Shown piece after piece: positions 53,642 through 61,738 of a stretch of DNA of 64,000 bases. Positions within the stretch are counted from its first letter, which is position 1. Every line of letters starts with the position of its first letter. The stretch covers positions 209,786-273,785 of the forward strand of contig NZ_JAJCTH010000004.1 of NCBI RefSeq assembly GCF_020594515.1, read 5' to 3'. The notes beneath the pieces are model-generated. The model was not told the DNA's origin, searched no databases, and worked only from the letters and a program-made list of their open reading frames with translations. The translations under genes and the position numbers were made by a program. This DNA comes from Rhodoferax sp. U2-2l. Lineage in GTDB: Bacteria; Pseudomonadota; Gammaproteobacteria; Burkholderiales; Burkholderiaceae_C.

Positions 53642-56479
53642 TTAAGTCGACGCCAACACGCAGCCGCACTTCTTAAATTTCTTGCCAGAACCGCAAGGGC
53701 AGGGTTCATTGCGCCCGATCTTGACCCCGGCGGAAATCGGCTTGCTCCTTTTGATTGCCTGAGCATGCCCTCCCGAGCGCCACGGCGGTATCGGATTGGC
53801 CTTGATTTCCGCGATCAGCTGACGTTGGTTCGCGAGGGTCATGCGAGCCTCGGGTGCCAGGCCGGTCGCATAAGCCTGAAGCCGCTCCATCTCCCTCTCG
53901 GCCTCTGAGTAGTTGCCGCAGTAGGCCAGAACGACCGCATACTGCGCGCGGACATCCAAGTGCCGGTTCAGCATCTGGTTGTTCACGACCACTGGCATGA
54001 CGTGCTGCTCAAGAATCTCACGCGCGCCCAGGAAATCATGTCGTGCGACGAACTCGTCAGCGAGGTCTTGTCCGACACGTATGAGCGAGTCGATGGCGCC
54101 GGCGATGGCGTAGAACTTCATGGCATGGATTCGCGCGAAAGGCGCGAGCACATGCAACTTGCCCGCCACCATGGCCTTGAGTTCGAGCGCATCCGCGAGT
54201 CGCTTGATGTCCGCGTGATCTCGTCCCGGCTTGTTGATAAGCGCCCAGAGCGCGGCTTGCTTCGCGCCGAGAACCTGCTCGGGCCGAATGCCGAGAACCG
54301 AGAACGTCTCGTCGATCACCTGTTCGACCACCCTCATCGCGCTTTCGTAGCACTCAAGGCGAAAGAGCGCCGCTGCCGCGTTGTAGAGGAAGACACGTCG
54401 GTGGACAGGCTTGTCCGGCAATCGGCTGTCCAGCTCGCGAATCGCGCGCCGAACCCCCTCTTCGTCACCTTGATTCGAGAAATGGAGCATGCGCTTCATC
54501 AGGAAGGACAGAACTTCGTCCTCACCGAGCACGCCGCTGTCGATCAATTGCTCCATCGCCGCCAACCTAGGAGCCAGACGATCCATGCGCCCGAGCTTCA
54601 TGTCCGAGAAGACAAGGCCATCGAGAGCCCAATACCGCTGCTCCGGATCTGACCCGTCCTTGGCGATCAGTGCCTCCAGGTCGTGCCAGACCTCTACGGC
54701 AACGCCCATCTCATGGAACATCTCTTCCCCGACGAGGTCCACCAGCGTCTTGACGTCCCCTGTCGCCAGCAGCAACCGCGTGTAGAGCGATAAGCGCGCC
54801 GTGTTGCGATTACGCTCGAACGCCTCGACCATCAGGTCCTTGAGGGCAACGCGAGCCCGTGATGCGACCTCTGCGGGCATGCCTGACAGGTGCTGACTCC
54901 CGACAACACGGATGGCGTCATGCAGTCGGATCTCCTTGTTGCCGTAGATCTCCACGACCCCAGCGGCTCGCAATGCCCGGATCACGCCAGCAACCGCTCG
55001 CTCGTCCATCTCAAGGGCCGCGTCCAGCAGCTTGTTGATCTCGGCTGGTAGCAGGCCAATATCGGACAGGCTCAGCACCGCGATCGTCTGTTGCGCGGCG
55101 TGGGGAAACGCGTCGAATACCTTCGCCAGGATGACCTCTTGCGCGGTCTGGGTCAGGTTGGTCAACGCGTCGACTGCGTCGCACATCTGGTCGATGCGCC
55201 CTCCGTACTCTTCGCGAGCAATCGTCGCGGCACTCCTGACGAACAGCGGCATGCCAGCCGTCAGCGTCTTCATACGCCCCATAGTGGCCGCATCACCTCG
55301 ACATCCCCACGCAGAGGCCGCCGCCGCAACATCGTCGACACCCCACCCATTCAGCGGCTCTCGCCTCAGGCCCAGAAGCGCTTCGATCTCGGCCAATGTC
55401 CCCAGCGGTTGCGCCAGGAGCACGAACTTCAGCGCAAACGTGACATCGACCATGCGCTTGAGGCTCTCTGCCGAAACACGATGCACGTTGTCCAGCACGA
55501 CGATCGGCGAGAGTCCCTCGTGCTTGAGATAGATGTCCAGCTGGCGCAGCGACTCGACACCGGTGGCGCCCGGCAGCAAGACCTTGCGCGCCGCATCCGA
55601 ACCGGCGCCAGCCAACTTGGCAGCCAGTTCGCGCACCAGCGCGAGGGCGAGGGCCTCCCCCGGCGTCTCCGAGCAGTCGAAGTACGCGCAGTTGTGGCTG
55701 CTAAAGGTGGCCGTCTGTGACGCCCATGCGGTCTTCCCTGAGCCAGAGAAGCCGGAAATGATTCGGACCCGGGAACTCGGGTCGATTTGAGGTTCGTTCT
55801 CCTGTGGACGGTACTGCTCCGGCGGCGCAGGGAAGTCCTGCAGCTGAATCAGGATCTGGTCGAATAGCGACGGCAAATCCGCGATCACGAAGGTGTGATC
55901 CGCATGGGGTGCCTCCCCGGCGGCCGCAGCCTGGACGCGTCCAGCCAGTTTCCACACGAGGGAATCAGGTGCTAGCATGGCGAGCGGCACTGTCGTGGCT
56001 CGATCAACACACCATGATACTGCCTCATCAATGTCCGCCCAAGCAGGCGGAAGTTGACCAAGGTCACCAGAACATTCGCGACCAGGCCACAGGATTTCAA
56101 CGTCGCCTGCCAGCTTTCCAGTCTCGACCTGTTTAACCAAGGATGGTCCTAAGGCGCGGTTGACCACCACTACGAACGTCACTCGGCCCGGCCGCCGGCC
56201 CTGCAGGTGCTCTTGCCGCAGCGCGTCGAATCGTTCCAGAGCCGATTTGATGTCCGCCGGAATGAATGGCTTGCCGCGCGTCTTGACCTGGATGTAGGTT
56301 CGCCCCGCCGACGTGACGAGTTCGATGTCCTCGTCACGCTCGACCATCACGGAAGTCGCGCCGATCTGCCCTAAAGTAAGAAGACACGCGGCGGCATATA
56401 AATGCTGGTACAGGAAGCCGCGGTGCACCGCCTCAATGCGGATCTCTTGGGCCGGATCGAGCGTTTGGGTATGGGTCAT
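53642..56479 (-). CDS. Nuclease-STAND NTPase defence protein with C-terminal SEC-C motif
   Basis: 945 residues. The N-terminal domain (about 10-130) resembles DUF4297/Cap4 PD-(D/E)xK nucleases: RGFLYQHLYAAACLL, acidic ERDEDIELV (Glu47, Asp51) and IQVKTR (Gln64, Lys66). The central NTPase has Walker A GFSGSGKT (243-250) and Walker B IVVLDN (326-331). A long helical TPR-like region (about 560-900) is followed by a zinc-binding SEC-C tail (GRNEPCPCGSGKKFKKCGC, 922-940). The design of effector, switch and sensor matches Avs-like antiphage proteins, but it is short and its SEC-C end is unusual. The ATG at 56479 is chosen; an open extension to 56620 looks non-coding. Confidence 0.82.
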   Translation of the reverse strand: MTHTQTLDPAQEIRIEAVHRGFLYQHLYAAACLLTLGQIGATSVMVERDEDIELVTSAGRTYIQVKTRGKPFIPADIKSALERFDALRQEHLQGRRPGRVTFVVVVNRALGPSLVKQVETGKLAGDVEILWPGRECSGDLGQLPPAWADIDEAVSWCVDRATTVPLAMLAPDSLVWKLAGRVQAAAAGEAPHADHTFVIADLPSLFDQILIQLQDFPAPPEQYRPQENEPQIDPSSRVRIISGFSGSGKTAWASQTATFSSHNCAYFDCSETPGEALALALVRELAAKLAGAGSDAARKVLLPGATGVESLRQLDIYLKHEGLSPIVVLDNVHRVSAESLKRMVDVTFALKFVLLAQPLGTLAEIEALLGLRREPLNGWGVDDVAAAASAWGCRGDAATMGRMKTLTAGMPLFVRSAATIAREEYGGRIDQMCDAVDALTNLTQTAQEVILAKVFDAFPHAAQQTIAVLSLSDIGLLPAEINKLLDAALEMDERAVAGVIRALRAAGVVEIYGNKEIRLHDAIRVVGSQHLSGMPAEVASRARVALKDLMVEAFERNRNTARLSLYTRLLLATGDVKTLVDLVGEEMFHEMGVAVEVWHDLEALIAKDGSDPEQRYWALDGLVFSDMKLGRMDRLAPRLAAMEQLIDSGVLGEDEVLSFLMKRMLHFSNQGDEEGVRRAIRELDSRLPDKPVHRRVFLYNAAAALFRLECYESAMRVVEQVIDETFSVLGIRPEQVLGAKQAALWALINKPGRDHADIKRLADALELKAMVAGKLHVLAPFARIHAMKFYAIAGAIDSLIRVGQDLADEFVARHDFLGAREILEQHVMPVVVNNQMLNRHLDVRAQYAVVLAYCGNYSEAEREMERLQAYATGLAPEARMTLANQRQLIAEIKANPIPPWRSGGHAQAIKRSKPISAGVKIGRNEPCPCGSGKKFKKCGCVLAST

Positions 56480-56755
56480 ATGAGCAAGACGACTTGGTTT
56501 CGGGCCTCTCGGGGTGCTTTCGCCAGCGGCAGCTGATCTCCCCGTCTGGAATGTAATCCCTCTTCTGCCGACTTCTAGCGGCGGAGCGAGCCTATAAGTC
56601 ATTCTGGGAGCTGCCGGCAAGCCGCACGTCAGCGGCCACCGGAGCGATGCGCTCGAAGGCCCCCTTCCTTGTGGCGGTTCTACTCTATATTAGGCGGCTT
56701 CAATTCCCAGAAGGCGCTGGGCAAAGATTAAGTGCATTACCCGAGGATCCGACGG

Positions 56756-58261
56756 ATGGCAGGACAACGATTGACGGGCGCTGCCGCGCAGGCCGAGGCC
56801 ATGCGGGCGCTTGCCTTTTCGCGAGTTTGCATCGAATCGTCCCTGGCGCCCTTCGAGCCGAGAAGCACATTCGAGGTCTGGTTCTCGACCTTCCGCGGTA
56901 TCGAAGAGCTGATCAACCTGCCGGGAGAACTGTGTGGCGAGCCGCTCCTCGAAGAGATTGTGAGTTTGGCCCTGCTTGACATGGGCGGCGTGCTCCAGGC
57001 ATTTCCAACCATCAAAGCAGGCCTGGAGTCCCGCTTCTCCCGCTTGGTAGCACAACGGCTGGTGCACACGCTCATTCAGCTGCATGCCATCGCCACCTCG
57101 TTTGCGGCGCACAAGCTGCCTGCAGCTCGGGAAATTGCGACCGTCGGCACGGCCATCGGCTACTTGCAGTCCCGCCGACGGCATCTGCTGGCCCTCCTTC
57201 ACACGATTCCCGGCGTTTGCCAGGGAACTCAGCGGCTGCAAAAGCTGGACGGCCTCAATCAGTTCCTGTACCTGATCGAGACCGCCGGCCTGGGGACAAC
57301 GTCGATGCATCACAACCTGATGCTGGCCCAGGTGCACCCTGACTTCGCTTTGGACGTCGATGAGGTGGGGATCTTGGCAAGCCACAGTTTCAACGGACTG
57401 GACTTATTGTTCCTGGAGCCTGAGCGAACTTCCATCACTGAAATGACCGACGTCGACTTCACCGGGGTCAAGCGTGTCCCAGTGAACCGAAGACTGATCT
57501 TTTCCAAGGCCGAGCTGGAGAACAATCTAGCGTTCATCGCCGCGGCGTACGCGGAATTCAACCTACACGAGACGTCATATGGCCAGTTGGCCGCGTTCAT
57601 CCGCAGCTTGCTTCCTCTCGTTGTTGATGAGTATTTCGTTCGGCTGACGGTCAAGCGCTTCGACGAACTTTGCGCCGAGCAGAAGTTGCTCGACTCCCTC
57701 AAAAAGGCACTTGTCGTTGAAGGTGCCGACTACGTCGAAAACACCAGCACTTACGCGCCGTTAACGCGCGTCGGCGGCGACCTCGTCACTTCGATCACCC
57801 TGCTCGGTCGATTTGCCAACCATTGGAAGAATGTCTGTCTGAACCGAATTCGTCGATATCAGATCCGCTCCGGGTTCATCTTCGAGAAGTCGGTCAAATC
57901 AGCGCTGCTGGCCCAAGGGTTCGACGTCACGGATATCAAGAGAATGGGGCGCGCCGAGTTCGACGTCGTTGCGACACTCGATGGTGTGATCTACAACGTC
58001 CAGTGCAAGAACAACCTCGTCGACTTGCAGCGAATCGAGGCCGACGTGCGAAGATTCGTCCGCTACAACGGCTCCCTTGACCGGGCCTACCGGAAGGCTC
58101 TCGAGAAGGAGCGCAGTCGCGAGCACTTGCTTCTGGGGGAGCTGGGCCTAACGACGATCAAGCATTTCGTTGTGAGCCGCTTCCCCGTCGCAACGCAGAA
58201 CCCCCGCGTTTTAGCCTATGGCGAGATCTCGCGATTCAGGGCTTTGGCAGTGGCCGCGTAA
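56756..58261 (+). CDS. Protein with C-terminal PD-(D/E)xK nuclease domain
   Basis: 501 residues. The last third is a restriction-endonuclease-like domain: RSGFIFEKSVKSALLAQGFDV (Glu377), AEFDVVATLDGVIYNVQCKNN (Asp403, Gln416, Lys418), the pattern of Mrr-like and VRR-type nucleases. The N-terminal 370 residues are helical and not recognised. It is divergent from the STAND gene, with about 275 bp between them that could hold a shared promoter. The ATG at 56756 follows GAGGA; a GTG at 56732 is an alternative. Possible roles are a stand-alone defence nuclease or a partner of the STAND protein. Confidence 0.72.
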   Translation: MAGQRLTGAAAQAEAMRALAFSRVCIESSLAPFEPRSTFEVWFSTFRGIEELINLPGELCGEPLLEEIVSLALLDMGGVLQAFPTIKAGLESRFSRLVAQRLVHTLIQLHAIATSFAAHKLPAAREIATVGTAIGYLQSRRRHLLALLHTIPGVCQGTQRLQKLDGLNQFLYLIETAGLGTTSMHHNLMLAQVHPDFALDVDEVGILASHSFNGLDLLFLEPERTSITEMTDVDFTGVKRVPVNRRLIFSKAELENNLAFIAAAYAEFNLHETSYGQLAAFIRSLLPLVVDEYFVRLTVKRFDELCAEQKLLDSLKKALVVEGADYVENTSTYAPLTRVGGDLVTSITLLGRFANHWKNVCLNRIRRYQIRSGFIFEKSVKSALLAQGFDVTDIKRMGRAEFDVVATLDGVIYNVQCKNNLVDLQRIEADVRRFVRYNGSLDRAYRKALEKERSREHLLLGELGLTTIKHFVVSRFPVATQNPRVLAYGEISRFRALAVAA

Positions 58262-58568
58262 GCATGCTGAGCGGCGCGGTTTTTCAGCTATTGCTGGCAG
58301 GAAGAACTACCTCTTCGGATTAGCCGCCTATGCTAGTCAAATCGCACCAACCTATGGCACCAACTTGGTTCGACGACTCAGTGCTTTGCCGTGGCCGTTA
58401 ATGTACTAGCTGCTAAAGTTCATGTCCATAGCCAAATAGCAATAACACGCATTTGTCGATACGCCTATTTTGTGACGCCCAGACACTGTACGGACCGGAT
58501 CGAGCGCACTGATTCCAAATTGTCTCCAGATATGCGGTAGAGTGAGCCCATAGCTCATTTATGTACAC
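58262..58568. other. Intergenic region before the short-Argonaute operon
   Basis: About 300 bp with no gene seen on either strand and lower GC than the preceding nuclease gene. It presumably holds the promoter of the DUF4365-APAZ/Argonaute operon, but no clear -35/-10 pair or operator stands out. Confidence 0.4.
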
Positions 58569-59951
58569 ATGGCCCAGCCAACTGTTTCGGAACAGCAGCC
58601 TGCTCATAAATTCATCTGGGGAGACGGAAAGAGGATGCTAGGCAAGAAGCTGACGGATCAACAACTGCTCGGTGAACAAGGGACCTCCCTCATCAGCCTC
58701 GCCGTCTCCAAGATGGGTTATGTCTGGCGACCGACGTCTCAGCACGACACAGGCATTGACGGTGAGATTGAGATCCGAGACCCCGCCTCAGGTGTGGTTT
58801 CGGGTTTGTCGCTCAAAGTTCAAAGCAAGGCCGTCTCCAACTTCGAGGGCGAGACCGAAGAGGGTTTTGATTACCGGGCGCAACAGCGTGATGTGGACTA
58901 CTGGCAGCAGCACAACGTCCCGGTGATCCTTATCGTGTCGAGGCCTCCCACGAACGAGGTTTATTGGCTCCCTGTTCGCGATCCTTCTGGGCAGCTTCGA
59001 GAGCGCAAATTCCACTTCGTCAAGAGCCGGGACCGGCTCGACGACAGCGCGGCTTTAGGGCTTGCTGAGCTTGTCCGAACACAGGCCCAAGGCGCCCGAG
59101 GTATCGCATTGCGGCGCCGTGAGCGTCTAGTCAGCAACCTGATTCCCGTCAAATCTTTGCCGTCCCGTCTGTTCTTGGCGGAGACGCCGCACCATCAACC
59201 CAAAGCGATGGGGCAGGCCCTAAAGGGACGGGAGTTGACTTTCGAGAACGTGGTCCGCAGCAAGCAGGTGTTGACGGTGCGCGACCTGACTGATCCCCAA
59301 TACTCTTTCCTTTGCGACCGAGGAACGGTTGAAGATTTCCCTACCGAACAATGGTCTGCATCTAACAACCCAGTCGTTCAGCGAGAATTCGTCTGGCTCT
59401 TGAACAGCTGCCTGCGTCAGTTCCTCCGAACCTCGCCAGGAAGAGTATTGTTCGACAAGAAATCTAATGTTTACTTCTTCCCCGCGCAGGTGGCCGGAAG
59501 CCCGACAATGCTCAGCTATCAAGGGCAGAAGAAGCTCACCGCACGAGAGGTCGTAAAAGTATTGATGAACAAGAAGAAGGGCCACCTCATGGGACACAGG
59601 CATTCGGCCATGAACGCCCAGTTCGCCAAGTATGGCGATGCCTGGTATCTGGAGGTCAGCCCCACCTATATCTTCACGGGGCCTGACGCCATCAAGCCGA
59701 GCAAATATGCGGCCGAATGGACTACTGGCATCAAACGCTTTGAACGCAACAATGCGGTACTTGGCCAGCTTGGCATGTGGGCCGAGGTCCTGAGTCCAGC
59801 AACAGATCTTTTTGCCGAACCGTATCCCCATCTCAGCTTTGGAGCGCCGCTGACGTTCCAGTTAGACCGCGGCCTAGATGACGCGGCCTGGACCGCAGGA
59901 GACGAAGAGGCGGCACTTGCCGGAAACGAACTTCCGCTCGGTCTTTTCTAG
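58569..59951 (+). CDS. SPARDA effector: DUF4365 (DREN) nuclease fused to APAZ
   Basis: 460 residues. The N-terminal DUF4365 domain has GEQG (Glu36), TGIDGEIEI (Asp64, Glu66) and LKVQSKA (Gln85, Lys87), the PD-(D/E)xK core of the DREN nuclease that degrades DNA and RNA once the complex is triggered. The rest (about 190-460) is the APAZ-type region that binds the short Argonaute in place of its missing N and PAZ domains. It lies 4 nt upstream of the Argonaute gene. An internal ATG at 58635 (MLGKKLTDQQLL) with AAAGAGG nearby may be the true start. Confidence 0.88.
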   Translation: MAQPTVSEQQPAHKFIWGDGKRMLGKKLTDQQLLGEQGTSLISLAVSKMGYVWRPTSQHDTGIDGEIEIRDPASGVVSGLSLKVQSKAVSNFEGETEEGFDYRAQQRDVDYWQQHNVPVILIVSRPPTNEVYWLPVRDPSGQLRERKFHFVKSRDRLDDSAALGLAELVRTQAQGARGIALRRRERLVSNLIPVKSLPSRLFLAETPHHQPKAMGQALKGRELTFENVVRSKQVLTVRDLTDPQYSFLCDRGTVEDFPTEQWSASNNPVVQREFVWLLNSCLRQFLRTSPGRVLFDKKSNVYFFPAQVAGSPTMLSYQGQKKLTAREVVKVLMNKKKGHLMGHRHSAMNAQFAKYGDAWYLEVSPTYIFTGPDAIKPSKYAAEWTTGIKRFERNNAVLGQLGMWAEVLSPATDLFAEPYPHLSFGAPLTFQLDRGLDDAAWTAGDEEAALAGNELPLGLF

Positions 59952-59955
59952 AAGC

Positions 59956-61416
59956 ATGAAACTAGATTTCCTTGAAGAGCCAGAGCTCGAGTTTGGCCGT
60001 CACGGCCGCCACGTGGACATCAGGCAAGGTCTGAAGATGTATGGTCCCCTTGACACGGCAGATGACGACGTGCGCCGCATTCGTATCGGGATCGTTGGCA
60101 CTCAGCAGACCATAGACGGTCTGCGTCGCTGGCTTGAGCGATGTGCAACAGGCGTTGAAGCGAAGAAAAGTCGGCAGCCCAACCTTTTCCCAGACTTCCC
60201 GGGCTTCGGGGATCACTCGCCGTTTCAAGCCTCCTTCGAGATAGACGACGCATCGTGTAGGGTCATTCCGTCTCGAGAGCTACGCGAAATATCCAACTAT
60301 GCCCATTACGGCGCACTAATTCGCGGCGTGGAACTCTTGACCAGTGAAGTCCGAGCATTGTCTGAGGAAATCCGGCCTGCTGTCGTGCTGGTCGCGCTGC
60401 CTCCCGAGCTTGTTGGGCTGGATGACGACGAAGACGATAGCGAGGAAGCAAAGGTCAAGGAGGCGCCTCGAGGAGAAAAAGAAGAGTTGGCCTACGGGAC
60501 TGACCTGGATCTTCATCACATGTTGAAGGCAGCGGCCATGAAGTTTGGTCAACCAATCCAGATCGTTTTGCCAACCACCTATGACCCCACCGCGAGGGCA
60601 AAGACAAACAAGCTCGACGGACAGCGAAAGCTACAAGACGAAGCTACCCGCGCATGGAACCTGCATATTGCCTTGTATTACAAGGCCAACTATCGGCCTT
60701 GGCGGATCGTGCGCAATCCGAATGACCTGAAGACGTGCTTCGTCGGAATCAATTTCTATCGTTCGCTGGACAAGGTTAACCTCATGACCAGCATGGCTCA
60801 GGTCTATGACGAACGAGGTGAAGGCGTAATCGTGCGTGGTAAGCCGGTGGCCTTGAAGAAGGACGACCCGATTCCGCATTTGTCGAGTGAGGATGCGTTC
60901 ACGCTAATCGTTCATGCCCTCACTGAGTATCGGCGGGAGCATAAGCACTCGCCCGCACGTTTGGTCCTGCACAAGAGCTCGAACTTCAGCGCGGATGAGT
61001 TGTCAGGCTTCAATCGAGCAGTCGAGGATCAGCGGCTCGATACCGCTGATTTCCTAGTGGTGGAGAAGAGCTTCACGCGACTGTTTCGGGAGGGCAGCTA
61101 TCCACCGTTGCGGGGGACGCTACTGAGCCTCGATGATCGCAATCATGTGTTGTACACAAAAGGAAGCGTTCCCTACTACTCCACATTCCCGGGCATGTAT
61201 GTTCCGCGCTCGCTTCGATTCAAGATTGCACAAGGCGATGAAAGTCCTCGCAAACTTGCCGAAGAGATTTTGGCGTTGACAAAGCTTAACTGGAACAACA
61301 CGCAGTTTGACGGGGGGGAGCCGATCACTATGCGGGTTGCTCGCCAGGTCGGCAAGGTTCTCAAATATGTCGCGGCGGATGGAGTTGTGCAGCCAAAATA
61401 TAGTTTCTATATGTAA
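59956..61416 (+). CDS. Short prokaryotic Argonaute (MID-PIWI), catalytically inactive
   Basis: 486 residues, the size of a short pAgo without N and PAZ domains. Family marks are LEFGRHGRHVDIRQGLKMYGP (11-31), NLFPDFPGF, ATRAWNLHIALYYKANYRPWRI, VLHKSSNFSADELSGFNRA and the C-terminal LTKLNWNNTQFDGGEPITM ... YSFYM. At the PIWI active-site positions the first Asp is Asn in CFVGINFYRS and a later one is lost in VLHKSS, so target slicing is not expected. It would use a guide to sense invader DNA and activate the DREN-APAZ partner. Confidence 0.93.
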   Translation: MKLDFLEEPELEFGRHGRHVDIRQGLKMYGPLDTADDDVRRIRIGIVGTQQTIDGLRRWLERCATGVEAKKSRQPNLFPDFPGFGDHSPFQASFEIDDASCRVIPSRELREISNYAHYGALIRGVELLTSEVRALSEEIRPAVVLVALPPELVGLDDDEDDSEEAKVKEAPRGEKEELAYGTDLDLHHMLKAAAMKFGQPIQIVLPTTYDPTARAKTNKLDGQRKLQDEATRAWNLHIALYYKANYRPWRIVRNPNDLKTCFVGINFYRSLDKVNLMTSMAQVYDERGEGVIVRGKPVALKKDDPIPHLSSEDAFTLIVHALTEYRREHKHSPARLVLHKSSNFSADELSGFNRAVEDQRLDTADFLVVEKSFTRLFREGSYPPLRGTLLSLDDRNHVLYTKGSVPYYSTFPGMYVPRSLRFKIAQGDESPRKLAEEILALTKLNWNNTQFDGGEPITMRVARQVGKVLKYVAADGVVQPKYSFYM

Positions 61417-61738
61417 TTGGCCTTGAATTTAGCAGGACTCTCTTGGTATTTAGGTTCCCACGCAAACCTGAGCATGGGGTTAGCGGGTCACTTCAGCGTG
61501 GTGACTCGAAATTACAAGTTAACGGATTCGCGTCCGCAAAGCTGTCACTCGCCAATTTCGGCAGTTGGCCCGGACCTGCAGCCGACCCAAAGCGGAAATC
61601 TACATGTTGCGATTCATCGCCACAAAGCGGACGTTCAGAATCTTTTGACGAGGTGGGCCCAACTCGGCTTCCAATTTACTCAAATATTCTTTTCGAGATG
61701 TCTCTGGACAAACATTACGCCATAGGCCACAGTAAGTA
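61417..61738. other. Intergenic region after the short-Argonaute gene
   Basis: 322 bp. A 102-codon frame runs directly on from the Argonaute stop, but its product has no family character and a competing frame of the same size overlaps it, so I treat it as non-coding. No terminator hairpin with T-run was found. Confidence 0.4.

Noticed and set aside
59956..61416. The Argonaute as an active slicer
   Set aside because: The PIWI positions that should hold Asp are Asn (GINFY) or Ser/Lys (HKSS), and the N and PAZ domains are absent. It fits inactive short pAgos that signal through a partner.
61417..61725. A 102-codon frame directly after the short-Argonaute stop
   Set aside because: No family character, and a second frame of equal size overlaps it. 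Read-through of the Argonaute stop is not supported because the YSFYM end is the family's normal C terminus.
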